Shown: positions 27,001 through 34,700 of the stretch, in pieces | Layout of the letters: every line of letters begins with the position of its first letter | How positions within the stretch are numbered: position 1 is the stretch's first letter | NCBI GenBank assembly: GCA_002633005.1 | Contig: NMRA01000690.1 | Coordinates: 68,365 to 130,364, forward strand | DNA: 62,000 nucleotides | Direction of reading: 5' to 3' | Source of the DNA: Phoronis australis | Lineage: Eukaryota > Phoronida > Phoronidae | Translations under genes and position numbers: made by a program | Notes under the pieces: model-generated | What the model was told of the DNA's origin: nothing | The model's input: only the letters and a program-made list of their open reading frames with translations | The model's database searches: none

Positions 27001-29155
27001 GGGATTTTGCTTTCATTCGTTTCGTTTAGTAAGAAGGAGATAAGCGTGAGACGTAAGGAGCTACTCTCGACGGTCTCACAGCCTCTTCTTCAACTTGTGA
27101 TCGACCACACTAAGGAGTTGGTGATGAACAACGCTGCCCTCCTGTTCGTTCTGGCTGTACTGACTCATGCCCAAGGTAGGTCACGTGTTTCTTCTTTCAC
27201 AATTACTTAATATTTCACTATGAGTAGTCATTCACACATTAGACAAAAAACATCTCGGTATATTTGACTTGCTGTTTTTTGGAAACTGATGCAGTGTTGC
27301 GATATTATTTAAAAAATCCACTAACCTGAGGTGACCAGTTTTATAACAGTTAGTGGTCTAAATCATTTTGTGTTACACACCAGGTGCATGATATAACAGG
27401 AGATAAATGCAAGAAATTCCAGTTTCAAAGTGTCAGTGAAAGAACGAAGGAAAAGAGAAGTGGACGATATGAAATAGTCGGAACCGTGTGAAGCGTATTG
27501 ATGTTCTTTCACTGCTTTAGGTGATACAACGTCTGCCATGAAAGCGATAGCTGACATTGCCGCCGAACCATTCTCAGCAGGAAGCCTCGAGAACTACCAT
27601 ATTGTGGAGCACCCAGCGGGCCATATGGCCATGAAAAGATTGGTTGCTAACGACGCCCAGAGGATGAAGGAGGGCCGTTCAGGTGTGTGCATCAGTCATA
27701 GTATTTAGGCCCAGCGAAGCTGCGACTATGTCCAGAATTTGGAGAGTGGAGCTGAGGAGAAAATGTTTAAAATAGTGTGCTTTGGGGGAGACTTGGATAA
27801 TCCTCTTCAAACTGCTGGTCATCCAATATTTTGACACTTTTTCTGAAAACGAAAAGTATCAAGTTTGGACAAAAACACAGGAATAACACCCAGGTTAAAA
27901 AATGCAAGGGATATTTGTATAGCTGGAGCACATGTCCACGGGGATGAGCCTAAATATGCACGAGTACTGCAATTGAACAATATAACATTAATTACCGTTA
28001 TGGCTGGTCGTTTTTTAAGCTCTCCCATCATTGCAGCTATTCCAGTGGATTGCCGTAATTGTGCCTGGAGGTGATGGTGGAGATTTCCACATCATGTTTC
28101 CATACTTACATTCATTGGTTAATGACCTGTATAAAGAGTTAGTGATCTGGCTAGTTGAGTGTCTTTTTTCACAATAGGCAACACTGCCTTGAGTAAATGA
28201 TGCTAACCACAAATTGAAATTTTACTATTTTCAAACTGAATAGTTGTTTTTTCATTGGTACTGCAAGTCATTCTTTACAAGACCAGAGGTATAATTTGAA
28301 CGCATTTTTGCCACATCGGTGCAACTTAATTGTGATAGGCACAAATTTAACAGCAAACCCATCAGGTGCTTGATATTGTAAGGTCTTCTCAGCATCTTCA
28401 ACTCCTGTCGCCAGTCAAACTAAAAGTTTCGTCCCCTCCCCCACTGCATCTTTTTGTTATTTACTGATGCCTACCCCCACATTTATTTGAAGGTCACACT
28501 GTTCTGGTCCTGTTGAGACGTTAGTGATTTTTCTCAACTCGTTTAAAACTTTGACCTCTGCAAGACTTTCAGTTGGTTGCTCCATGAACCGTGCTAAGTT
28601 TTGTCTAATAACTAACCATGACTTATTTAATCTACAGACCTGTTCTCTGAAGTGCTAATATCTACGCTACCAGAGGGAGCGCTCAAGTCGTGGGCCGCCT
28701 GTAACCGGGGATGTTTCACCTTAATCAGGTAAAGCTGGCACGCCGGTGGTTTGGTACACCTGTATTAGTTTTCAAATTAAAGCGGCATTGACATCCTGTG
28801 GCAAGGCCTCACCTGTTTAAGATACGAAATTAGGTACTGGTAAAATTTTATTATCTCATTTTTTCATAATATAAGCAGTTTACTAAGTAGTGTTTTCTGG
28901 CAAATTATCATTGATTGTAGCTTCTGTCGCACAATATTGTGGACGTTCACATTATGTTGGATTGTTAATTTCGTTGTGTATTTCTGTGTTAGAATCTTGA
29001 CACAATTCCTTCTGTCTTTCAGCTTGTTGGAGCTGAATATTCCAGGCGTAAGTGGGAGGATACAGTCCGAGTTGGGGACCATAACGGAATCACTAGGGAA
29101 AATGGAATTCAAGGGAGCACAAATTCTACTACAGAAACTGAAGAATATGACATAA
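5942..29155 (+). CDS. PUM3: PUM3 (Pumilio homolog 3 / Puf-A), whole gene
   Basis: PUM3, the relative of yeast Puf6, is a nucleolar protein whose Pumilio-type helical repeats bind nucleic acid without base-specific recognition. It is linked to ribosome biogenesis. Seventeen coding exons join in one frame: 5942-6064, 8770-8931, 10426-10584, 10775-10856, 11572-11692, 12493-12662, 12900-12966, 15093-15162 or 17997-18066, 18577-18681, 19668-19771, 20072-20246, 20755-20889, 24121-24263, 27030-27175, 27521-27682, 28638-28728 and 29023-29155. The product is 715 residues (human about 648). Residues 1 to about 200 are Lys/Ser-rich and basic, nucleolar-signal-like. From about 205 the protein follows human PUM3 closely, for example THDATRAIQCLIKYG, HTRDGARVAMYCLWYGTAK and EHPAGHMAMKRLV. 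The extra length lies in the basic N-terminus. The C-terminal third corresponds to the CPL region. Exon 8 is duplicated. Introns 2 and 12 carry transposons. Confidence 0.93.
6065..8173. other. PUM3 intron 1, unannotated part
   Basis: No exon or domain recognised. Two mid-sized open frames on opposite strands (6705-7020) overlap each other and look like chance. The remaining part of the intron, 8174-8769, holds a minisatellite and its parent repeat. Confidence 0.5.
8174..8513 (+). repeat. Minisatellite, about 11 units of 27-34 bases
   Basis: Imperfect tandem copies of TAATTACAGACTAGCTTAGT plus CACCTTACTAAC. Units alternate between a short form and one extended by about 4-5 bases (TAAC). It lies in PUM3 intron 1. 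The flanks (about 8128-8175 and 8514-8640) resemble 18174-18365, where the core is present once. The array therefore grew inside a dispersed repeat. Confidence 0.9.
8770..8931 (+). CDS. PUM3: PUM3 exon 2
   Basis: Residues 42-95, Ser/Lys-rich low-complexity linker (LKRRLDTDSS, SKKPKSSPS). The acceptor TTCTTTTAAG was chosen over TTTTGATCAG at 8740 because only it keeps phase 0 with exon 1. The donor is AAG|GTACAAG. Confidence 0.75.
9023..9037 (+). promoter_or_regulatory. CTCF-consensus-like site
   Basis: CCACCAGATGGCACT fits the 15-base consensus CCASYAGRKGGCRSY at every position. It is in PUM3 intron 2, outside any recognised repeat. Motif match only; binding is not shown, and whether the host has CTCF is inferred. 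Confidence 0.35.
9111..9700 (+). mobile_element. TTAA-flanked MITE (piggyBac- or Kolobok-like)
   Basis: The ends CCCTTATCCTGCT (9111-9123) and AGCAGGATAAGGG (9688-9700) are exact reverse complements. TTAA flanks both sides (9107-9110 and 9701-9704). At 590 bases with no transposase it is non-autonomous. CCC-starting ends and TTAA targets are typical of piggyBac; Kolobok also uses TTAA. It is inserted in PUM3 intron 2. Confidence 0.88.
9951..10150 (+). repeat. Dispersed repeat, relative at 45577-45770
   Basis: Ordered similarities with 45577-45770: CCGCTTACTGCTTTAA versus CCGCTGTAATG, CTTGTTCCT versus CCTGTTCCT, GCAAAGAACTGAC, TTTATGCTCAGAG versus TTATGCCCAGAG, and GAACCTGTTCTCGAGCAA. Visual match only, boundaries uncertain. 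Confidence 0.4.
10426..10584 (+). CDS. PUM3: PUM3 exon 3
   Basis: Residues 96-148, a charged stretch ending in a lysine cluster (KKPKKKV). Acceptor TTTTCAG, donor GTG|GTATGG, phase 0 at both ends. Low complexity gives little family information; the call rests on splice sites and frame continuity. Confidence 0.75.
10775..10856 (+). CDS. PUM3: PUM3 exon 4
   Basis: Residues 149 to about 175, basic and helical (SKTLKKLKGKA). Acceptor TCTGTTCAG, donor AAAG|GTTAGT. It ends in phase 1, matching exon 5. Confidence 0.78.
10869..10932 (+). repeat. Two tandem 32-base units
   Basis: ACAATCTTTTTGATGGAGGC plus TAGGCATTGCCT is repeated immediately with one base change, starting 12 bases after the exon 4 donor in PUM3 intron 4. 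Confidence 0.85.
11572..11692 (+). CDS. PUM3: PUM3 exon 5
   Basis: Residues about 176-216. KNYELI...SKKIWEELRR aligns with the conserved PUM3 segment just before the Puf repeats. The donor is AG|GTAGGGG. The last 16 bases plus the donor are repeated three more times in the intron (see 11677-11833). Reading past the donor gives AGG TAG, an immediate stop. Confidence 0.88.
11677..11833 (+). repeat. 46-base tandem repeat copying the exon 5 splice donor
   Basis: GGGAGGAGCTTAGAAGGT, the last 16 exon bases plus the donor GT, occurs at 11677, 11724, 11770 and 11816. The copies are separated by GGGAGGCAATCTTGATCTGT-like filler. The first copy is the one that keeps the PUM3 frame. Confidence 0.9.
12493..12662 (+). 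CDS. PUM3: PUM3 exon 6 (first Puf-type repeats)
   Basis: Residues about 216-272. It contains KALCKQLH-like helix sequence and THDATRAIQCLIKYG, a hallmark of PUM3 Puf repeats, then QRQAIFEEVK. Acceptor CTTTTAACAG, donor AAAG|GTGACT, entering in phase 2 and leaving in phase 1. Local GC content is clearly higher than in the flanking introns. Confidence 0.95.
12900..12966 (+). CDS. PUM3: PUM3 exon 7
   Basis: Residues about 273-295. SPYAHFCVKKLIKYG is a Puf-repeat core helix, equivalent to human SKYSRNIVKKFLMYG. Acceptor TTCAATAG, donor GG|GTGAGT, ending in phase 2. Confidence 0.93.
13321..15270 (+). repeat. Duplicated block containing PUM3 exon 8, copy a
   Basis: Aligns over its whole length with 16231-18173 with scattered substitutions and small indels, roughly 90-95 % identical by eye. 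The left edge (GGATGTT) corresponds to the site where a TIR element sits in the other copy. The right edge coincides with the start of an N gap. This pattern suggests two alleles placed in tandem by the assembler. Confidence 0.9.
15093..15162 (+). CDS. PUM3: PUM3 exon 8, copy a
   Basis: Residues about 295-318, TKPQKNFIIKSLYGNVRRLI then RHK, matching the human segment SKPQIAEIIRSFKGHVRKML. Acceptor CTTTTGCAG, donor AAG|GTGAGA. It needs two carried bases and ends in phase 0. Copy b (17997-18066) encodes the same peptide. Using both would put GAC TAA at the start of the second copy. The duplicated block ends at the N gap 108 bases downstream. Confidence 0.9.
15271..15778. other. Assembly gap (508 N)
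   Basis: Unresolved bases between the two copies of the duplicated block. Long open frames across it are artefacts of translating N as X. Confidence 0.99.
15779..16230 (+). mobile_element. TIR element family T1, second copy, left end in gap
   Basis: Colinear with 3474-3936 (TGTGCTTTCCGC, CCGCGGCAAATTCC, GCGTTGCAGACGACGTTCAC, GGTCATTCCAAGCCCTG). The left terminus is lost in the gap. The right terminus CCAAGCCCTG is followed by GATGTT. The same GATGTT, uninterrupted, is at 13322-13327 in copy a, so copy a looks like the empty site. Confidence 0.85.
16231..18173 (+). repeat. Duplicated block containing PUM3 exon 8, copy b
   Basis: Second copy of 13321-15270. It starts directly at the right end of the T1 element and continues without a gap into exon 9 territory. 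Confidence 0.9.
17997..18066 (+). CDS. PUM3: PUM3 exon 8, copy b
   Basis: Same 70-base exon as 15093-15162 with one synonymous change (ACT for ACA, Thr) and intact splice sites. It lies in the second copy of the duplicated block, contiguous with the downstream gene. If only one exon 8 exists in the genome, this is the copy linked without a gap to exon 9. Confidence 0.9.
18174..18370 (+). repeat. Dispersed repeat, unexpanded relative of the 8.1-8.6 kb repeat
   Basis: GATGACTGGTAAT, a single diverged core (AATCAGAGAACGACTTTACCAC), then TTCGTTATCGGTCAT, CCGGGTCATTTTG and AATATTTTTG follow in the same order as at 8128-8640. It lies in PUM3 intron 8 just after the duplicated block. Confidence 0.55.
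18577..18681 (+). CDS. PUM3: PUM3 exon 9
   Basis: Residues 319-353: VLELAYNDYANAQQRASLVE then EFYGPSFALFK, aligning with human VEYAYNDKAILEQRNMLTEE and LYG. Acceptor CATTTTCAG, donor AAG|GTAAGC, phase 0 at both ends. Confidence 0.95.
18682..19667. other. PUM3 intron 9
   Basis: No gene. Contains a weak inverted similarity (TTAAGTCA...TTCCAAGAAA around 18815-18870 against 18990-19010) and a short imperfect GTT/GTC run near 19575-19595. Confidence 0.4.
19668..19771 (+). CDS. PUM3: PUM3 exon 10
   Basis: Residues 354 to about 388: LDQIMNSEPAKRDSVLSNLK then EALEPLADK, corresponding to the human LEVQPEKLELIMDEMKQIL region. Acceptor TTTTTGCAG, donor AA|GTGAGT, ending in phase 2. Confidence 0.93.
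20072..20246 (+). CDS. PUM3: PUM3 exon 11
   Basis: Residues about 388-446. NHSIVHRLFLEYFTYAS, EMIEGLRELLVPMIHTRDG and ARVAMYCLWYGTAK are diagnostic PUM3 motifs. Acceptor TTCTCTTACAG. The end at 20246 is fixed by phase and by the junction TAK|DRKVIVK, which matches human. The donor is a poor GTCCGT. Confidence 0.92.
20395..20560 (+). repeat. Dispersed repeat family R2, copy 1
   Basis: Shares with 38680-38875 and 43475-43660 the ordered blocks CTCATGCAAAAGTGGAAC, AAGAACAATTC, GGAGAATAAT, a TCTGAAAG/TCAGAAAG motif and ATGAATCTCA-like sequence. No inverted ends seen. It lies in PUM3 intron 11. Confidence 0.6.
20755..20889 (+). CDS. PUM3: PUM3 exon 12
   Basis: Residues 447-491: DRKVIVKSMKTHVARICKDE, then HMVLLALFDVVDDTK, a further Puf repeat. 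Acceptor GTATGAAG, weak in pyrimidines; donor GAG|GTGGGT. A repeat element begins 33 bases after the donor. Confidence 0.93.
20922..22354 (+). mobile_element. Repeat family R3 with internal 440-base tandem units, copy 1
   Basis: Shares both ends with 40246-41094: TTTTTATGCG plus the palindrome CCACATATTTATATGTGG on the left; on the right a GTGGGC-CAT motif followed by CGC-TTGCTCTTGTT. In the second copy ATGCGCCCAC and GTGGGCGCAT are inverted repeats. Inside are repeats starting at GTGCCCCCTAGTGGCAATTT (21100, 21544, 21987, 22198), about 443 bases apart and then shorter. No transposase is visible; it is probably a non-autonomous DNA element. It lies in PUM3 intron 12. Confidence 0.8.
21100..22266 (-). 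promoter_or_regulatory. Nine CTCF-like motifs inside R3 copy 1
   Basis: On the minus strand these read close to CCASYAGRKGGC. Plus-strand sites are 21100-21114, 21245-21259, 21407-21421, 21544-21558, 21689-21703, 21842-21856, 21987-22001, 22198-22212 and 22252-22266. The best are GTGCCCCCTAGTGGC and GCGCCACCTAGTGGC. Motif similarity only. Confidence 0.35.
22355..23141. other. PUM3 intron 12, unannotated part
   Basis: No exon or repeat boundary recognised. Confidence 0.4.
23142..23543 (+). mobile_element. MITE with about 25-40 base imperfect TIRs
   Basis: The left end CTGGGACCGGTCTCTAATCT and the reverse complement of the right end, CAGGGCCCGGTCTCCAATCT, match with three differences. The match continues through TTT-TACTCGAAA and ACTCGAAA. 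It is about 400 bases with no coding capacity, in PUM3 intron 12. The flanking duplication was not resolved. Confidence 0.7.
23544..24120. other. PUM3 intron 12, 3' part
   Basis: No gene or repeat recognised; ends in the exon 13 acceptor TGTCTCCGCAG. Confidence 0.4.
24121..24263 (+). CDS. PUM3: PUM3 exon 13
   Basis: Residues 492 to about 539: DVHGRKVLLYLLVHRDPLHF matches human NDKYGRKVLLYLLSPRDPAH. Acceptor TGTCTCCGCAG, donor AG|GTGAGC, ending in phase 2. Confidence 0.95.
24264..27029. other. PUM3 intron 13
   Basis: Long AT-rich intron. A run of C lies near 24409-24418 and a diverged T1-element right end at 25920-25943. A 131-codon open frame on the minus strand (26599-26994) has no recognised domain. 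Nothing else supported. Confidence 0.4.
27030..27175 (+). CDS. PUM3: PUM3 exon 14 (start of CPL region)
   Basis: Residues about 539-588: SVRRKELLSTVSQPLLQLVI, then KELVMNNAALLFVLAVL. It matches human EVRRRELLESISPALLSYLQ and EVVLDKSACVLVSDIL. Acceptor TCGTTTAG, donor AAG|GTAGGT, ending in phase 1. Confidence 0.94.
27521..27682 (+). CDS. PUM3: PUM3 exon 15
   Basis: Residues about 588-642: MKAIADIAAEPFSAG, then YHIVEHPAGHMAMKRLV, matching the human HIAEHPAGHLVLKWLIEQD region. Acceptor CTGCTTTAG, donor TCAG|GTGTGT, phase 1 at both ends. Confidence 0.95.
28638..28728 (+). CDS. PUM3: PUM3 exon 16
   Basis: Residues about 642-672: DLFSEVLISTLPEGALKSWA then ACNRGCFTLI, matching the human LKSWASVNRGAIILSSLL region. 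Acceptor AATCTACAG, donor CAG|GTAAAG, ending in phase 2. Confidence 0.94.
29023..29155 (+). CDS. PUM3: PUM3 exon 17 (stop)
   Basis: Residues about 672-715: SLLELNIPGVSGRIQSELG, then MEFKGAQILLQKLKNMT and TAA at 29153-29155. It matches the human C-terminus pattern STSKGIEILLEKLST. Acceptor TCTGTCTTTCAG. Confidence 0.95.
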
Positions 29156-29870
29156 CTAATGTGACTGGAGACAACGGTGTTGAATGTTCAAGTGACACTC
29201 TACAAGTACCAAATGTTCACGTGGTATTGCTGGTTATGTTGACCAATCATATCATGATATTTGAAAGTTTAACCAAATCGTGCCATGTGACTGGGCTATT
29301 TTCAAGCCATAAGTACAAACTTAAGTTTGGTGGTGATGTTCCTCGGTCCTTTGTTTTTTTGGCCAATCATAGCATGTGAAATTTGAAAGTTTAAAAAGAT
29401 GCTGAACCCAGCTTTCAACCGTCAACGGATATTAACCCCAACTTAAGTCTCTTAAATCTTTGTGAAAAAATCTTGACATTTTATCAAAATTGGATTGAAG
29501 TTCGACATCTCCACACAACCAGTGTCCCGTGCTAAATTGACAAGCATTTCGAACGCTTTGGTCAAGTCACGGATGACTAGGGAGAGGCAGCGCATCTTCA
29601 CCCTCCAAAATTGTTTTGTAGCACGGCAAGTACAGCATTTTAGCTGAAAATACTTTTGGTTATTTCTGGGAAGTACTAATTACCCAATAACAGGTGATGG
29701 AAGTTGTTTGGGTAAAACTTCCAAGCCATTTTATTAGCCAAAGCGTGTCGTGTGATTGGTCAGTTACAGGCTTAAGCGCCTCAGTCTGTTGGACTTTTCT
29801 TTTAAGTTGACTGTGGTGCAGTTTGATACTGAATGGTATGCATTCTTAGTTGATGTCAGCAGAATTCAGT

Positions 29871-30003
29871 GATGGATTTAGGGGGGACATGACCCTCCTA
29901 AAATTCTCCCAGATTCCATTTGGCAGTTGAGGGGTGCGAATGTCTGACGGGCAAAATCACTGTACCCCTCACCCCCAACTCAAAATTATGGATGCACCCC
30001 TGG
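29871..30003 (+). mobile_element. Short MITE family M1, copy 1
   Basis: GATGGATTTAGGGGGG on the left and ATGGATGCACCCCTGG on the right form imperfect inverted ends around CCTAAAATTCTCCCAGATTC, GTGCGAATGTCTGACGGGC and CCCCCAACTCAAA. Related copies are at 37763-37910 and 43679-43838. It lies in the presumed PUM3 3' UTR. Confidence 0.7.
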
Positions 30004-30093
30004 AATTGAAAACTTTACGATTTTAAACATACAGTTTGTCCATGTACCTGTATCAACATTGTCTCTGTCAGTGTGTACGAAACAGTCTTCCTA

Positions 30094-30099
30094 AATAAA
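30094..30099 (+). terminator. Polyadenylation signal, PUM3 (candidate)
   Basis: AATAAA about 940 bases after the stop, the first on this strand. Another is at about 30893. Confidence 0.45.
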
Positions 30100-30454
30100 T
30101 AACATGAAGAACTACCAGTTCGTGTTTTTAGAAGTATTTCTTTCTCTTCATCGTGAGTGTTTTTACCCCAGTATCAATCAGTCATCCCACAAAGAACTGC
30201 AAATCTAGATATTTTGAAGATTCAGCACTAATGGAGACTTCTAACATGTCAGTCAGGAATCTAACGTCTGTCAATTATGGCGTGTGAACTGTAAACGCAA
30301 CGATCGTCCTACTTCTTTCCTCGCAAGCATTCGTTGCTCATGAAAGCAGAAAGACGTTTTTGGATAATGTTGCATTTTTGCTGCGCAGATTTACCATTTG
30401 TGGTGAACAAACGAGGATAAGCGGATGCGAGGTAGAATAGCGTGTGTTTAACCT

Positions 30455-30662
30455 CACAGTCAGCGAAGTGGGCAAAAAGGTCCGCCTCAGAGAAGCAAAA
30501 ACTCCGAGAAAACGAGGCAAAAAGTCCACTAAAAAGACGCAAACGCACAGTGTACCCCGTTTTTTTTTAGTCCTGCCGATATTTTGTCAGCAAAAGGTCC
30601 ACATCGACAGGAATTCGGGCTCCCCTCCCATATTGAAGCGGGCTGGGTGCGCGCGTGTGATG
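30455..30662 (+). repeat. Dispersed repeat family R1, copy 2
   Basis: GCGAAGTGGGCAAAAAGGTC, CCGCCTCAGAG, a GTTTTTTTTTAGTCC tract and GGGCTGGGTGCGCGCGTG match copy 1 at 566-801. Lies in the spacer between the two genes. Confidence 0.65.
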
Positions 30663-30994
30663 CTACATACCAATGCTCCTATTGACCCACATTCCTTCAA
30701 GGAAACGAACTGGATATTTTGATGTAGCATAAATTTGTTCCTTAGATGAGAAGAGGTTTCTGGGCTCGGGCGCGTGCTCATTCAATCGGCTTTGAGGTGC
30801 ATTAGTCTGTTGGCTCGGCCATATTGGAAGCCACAAAGTGTTGTATGCAACCGAATGTCCGCGATGCCAAGCCTTTGAGTCCAATAAAAGATTACGCTAA
30901 CCCATTGACATTCCAAGCATCAATCTTGCGGTATTTGATCCATTCAGACACGGTGGTGTCAGTGCATATATATAATTGTAGAGTCTTCTTGATT

Positions 30995-31037
30995 CTCAGA
31001 CCCGAGGTGGCACCTCGGGTCTGAGACCAGTGGTCTC
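30995..31037. repeat. Two adjacent palindromes
   Basis: CTCAGACCCGAGGTG (30995-31009) and its exact reverse complement (31011-31025) are separated by one base. GAGACCAGTGGTCTC (31023-31037) overlaps it as a second palindrome with 7-base arms. Together they could form a double hairpin or cruciform about 700 bases upstream of the carbonic anhydrase ATG. Confidence 0.85.
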
Positions 31038-31149
31038 ATACATGTATGTTTGCGCATTTTAGGAGTGCTTGCGATAGGCAATGTGCTCGCTTTGCCCGTC
31101 AATGCCTGTACATGGGCGCACCCAAGGGGGGGCTAGAACGAGGCCCCCA

Positions 31150-31385
31150 ATTTGGCGACTTCCGTGAGTCAGTTGAGCAAAAAGGTCCGCCGCAGCGCGG
31201 AAAAATCCACAAAATTCCACAGCAAGTCGGCGCATGCACAATTCGTGGGCCTGAACTTAGTGTCCCCGTTTTTATTTATTTTTTTTTTCACTAAAAGGTC
31301 CGCACACCGAAAAATTCGAGCTCCCCCGCCCCTCCCCCTATACTTTAGGCTGACGCGCGCATGCTGTACGCGGACATAGCCACAG
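31150..31385 (+). repeat. Dispersed repeat family R1, copy 3
   Basis: AAAAAGGTCCGCC, AAAATCCAC, GTCCCCGTTTTTATTTATT, AAAGGTCCGCACACCGAAAA and CTTTAGGCTGACGCGCGCAT follow the order of copies 1 and 2. Confidence 0.6.
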
Positions 31386-31740
31386 AAGTAAGACTAGACT
31401 GTAGATGTACGAAACGGGGTGAATGAATTACCCCAGATTGCATATTTCACTGACCACTTTTATTAATTTTGCATGTGTTAAGATTACTGGCTTTTAGGTG
31501 ACTTTTATGAGTTGTTGAGCGCGTAGTTCTTCGTATCGTCAGCGCCGAGCTGATGCCACGATCACCTNTGCTACTGACCCAGTCACGTGGTCTCTGTCTA
31601 ATCGTGCGTTGTAACCCGGGCTCGTTACGTAAGGTGCATGTGGGGAATGTTCACGTATTCAGTCACAACGTTTCAGAATTTATAATGGTATTTGTTTTGC
31701 TGGCTCGAAGCTCAGTGTGTTTTATGTCAGTGACCTCGCC

Positions 31741-31795
31741 ATGTTGCGTCACCTTGCTGCGCTGGGTGTTCTGTTTCTCAGTGCGTCTTTGGCAG
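31741..31795 (+). CDS. Carbonic anhydrase exon 1a (signal peptide)
   Basis: MLRHLAALGVLFLSASLA plus one base, a compact signal peptide with a likely cleavage after SLA. Donor CAG|GTAAGA, phase 1, as exon 2 requires. It lies 2.26 kb upstream of exon 2. Confidence 0.72.
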
Positions 31796-34700
31796 GTAAG
31801 ATTCTGCCGAAAAGAATTACCCCAACTCGGGTGCACTCAGTCACGGTACTGACGTGGGCGACTACGACTTAGTGCGGGACGTGGCGTGCAGAGGATCTGA
31901 ATTACCCTGACTTTTTCTCTTGTTAATTCCTAACATACGTGTCAAATAGTTAATGGTTAAAAACTTCTGCAATTAGGCCCATTTGTTCTAGGATCTGGTA
32001 AATCGTAGGCGTCACACTGCCTGTGCCGTGTGGGAATTTCCGATCAAACTGTGGAAGATTATTAGTGCGAAGTATTTCTCGGGAGATTTCTCAGTAGGCC
32101 TACTAATTTTTTAAAAAAGTAATATCTAGCGAAATGCTGTAAAGTCAGCCGTCGGAATTCTGCGATTGTATTGCCTCTTCTGCCGTGCGCAACTATATTT
32201 TTTCAGGATTGAGATTGTCCAAACATTCGGGAAATAATTCTTACGATGTGGTGTGCGCATCATTGGGAGATTTTGCGATTTGACCGTTACTTTGGGCTGC
32301 TGATTTTCATAGTACTCATGTACTCACTGGCTGAGGGAAATGCTCTCCTGTACGCCAATCCCCCTACATTTCTGGTGGGGTTTCAACCGAACTTTCAAGA
32401 AAATAGGTTTTCGAATTACTGTAGCGTGGATCTTTGGGATTTTGTGATTCAACCGAATTTCCTGTAATTATGGCCCATATACCGAATGCTGTTCTGCGCT
32501 CAAATCCGCCAACGTTAAAAGGGGTCTTGGACCAAACTTTCAAGTGCAATATATGCTTGCAGCGTGTTGTAGTGGATTTTCACGCCGCAGGTGCATGAAG
32601 GTACTCTACTGCGCGCGAGTACTCGGCAGTAGAACCTTCGACGGGGCCGTCTGACCGTTTTGATGCAATATGAATTCTGCAGGCGAATTTGGGGTTTTGT
32701 TCATGTTCATTATGGCCGGGACATCCAGCCGGCCGGATTGGACAATTACGCGTTTCTAAAACGTCCTGTAAATGGCAAGCTTTGACGTATATTCTATTTA
32801 AGACTACTTAAAGTATGTAAAAAATGAGGCGTCGAAATATGAATAGGCTTTTTAGCTAACTATATACATGTACAGTGTAATTGAAACGTAGGAGCGTGTG
32901 CCTATAATCATGTACATGTATATGCAAAACACTAATTAAAATAAAAGACGCATTTTCGGATGTATAGGCGTGTAGACCTACATGTATATACGCGTAAAAA
33001 CGTTGGGTAGCAAATTATTGTCGCGTGTGCAACAGCGTTCAGCTGCTCAAAGTTGGCGTTGAAGGTAGCGCGCCGTCGGCTTCGTAAACCTACGCTTGTA
33101 CGTCATCAGTGTTCATGTGCCTCATCGGTCCTTTCGGGTTGTGGTGTTGCGTACATTGGGTAAAGTACATACTGTCTTTGTATTAGCAATTAATCCAAAA
33201 CCTTGATATTATAAATGTCCGATTAATTCCCAACGGTCGGGATAAAGCACGCATGAGTGGATGGCACCGTCCATGAATTGGGTTCAACGTACAGAAGTGG
33301 GTTCAACAAAATTCCTCGTTAGTGTGTTTTGCTCGGTTGGTCGTCAAGATTTCAGGACCTTCCTAATAGGTTCCTAGTGAAAAAAGTCGGTTACGTACGT
33401 ATCAGAGATTATCGAATGGTCGTTTGAAAACGTGTGTTTCTCGTCTCAGTTCCGTGCAATGTGATGCTAGGCAGCGCAAATGCGTTTCAGAAAAAGCGTT
33501 GAAGTAACACAAACGACGGTCCCGCTTTGGGTGTTTCATCACTTCAAAAGATAAATTTCATAGCGCCTGAATGTCCTCAAATGGCGCTTTATCGAAAGTT
33601 TACCGTACGGTTTACGAGTATCACGTGAGTGTGATGTTGGCCTGAATCCAAGACTATTTATATTTTATAAGCATTTATGCCGATCTCAAGGACATTTGTG
33701 TGAACTTTTCGTCTCCTGATGTCAACTCGTTTGATGGCCTCATTCACGGGAAACAAAATTCAAATCTTTGTTGTCATTATTTATATGCTTGGTTATCATG
33801 CAACAGGTAAGTTATGTTTTGGAGTACTACTGTTTGTATATAAATATGTTGACATTCGTATGTATGGTAAACGTTGCAAGTTTTATGTATTTAATGTTGA
33901 CGTTTTCTCACATGTGAATGAACAGCTAAACTTGTCTAATAAGGGCCCAGTCAGTTGGGTTCCGGTTTAGGGATATGTGATAACTTCATGTACATGTATA
34001 TTGATGTAACGATTACACCTACTGTATATTGGTCGTTTTATATTCTTGCAGATGCTGGTGATTGGAGTTATTTGACTAAGCATCGCACAGGTATCCTTTT
34101 TCTTATTGATTTGTTTTTAACTATAGAGCAATGTTGTCAGTTACGAATTGTGAATAGACCTCATCTCCTTCGATAAAAATGTATATTCTATCATTCCTTA
34201 AGGACTTACCGTGACGTTCCATACTCCATCGTTCCTTAAAGATTGCATCGGCGGATTTAAGGGTGTAGCGTTCGCTCTTTACAAAAAAGAAGAAAAGATA
34301 AAAATCGCCGCCGGTATAATAGTTTCGAGAGCTTACGTGAATGTTTTCCTTTGAAAGTTGAGGTTGGGCCCCAAGAGTCATCCAAAATCCGTCAGCAGTT
34401 GGAATTGGAATAAACGAATGGTGATTATGCCTTGAAACTGTCGGGCAGACCACGATTCATATACGCCTGAACCACGCGATTACTTGCTCATGGAACTCAC
34501 CCGGTGCACGAAAAACAGTATGCGCTCGAACAAAAATCATTTGCACGAACCGCGAAATCAAGTCCAATTATATCATGTGCTGGGTTCAGGCTAATCCTAT
34601 GACTCTACTTTTGATGCTTGTTAGAGCGATTAATTTTGTTGTTCAATTGCATTTAAGTTGAAAGCTAACATGTTAAAACAGCGTGTATTATCTGACTTAT

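Larger units (their letters stand above)
29156..30125 (+). other. PUM3: PUM3 3' UTR (probable)
   Basis: From the stop to just beyond the first AATAAA on this strand (30094-30099), which is followed by a GT-rich stretch (CGTGTTTTTAG). It contains the MITE at 29871-30003. The end of the transcript is inferred. Confidence 0.5.

Noticed and set aside
32246-32467. Third signal-peptide-like start upstream of the carbonic anhydrase
   Set aside because: The N-terminus is hydrophobic, but no good donor in the needed phase follows the leader.
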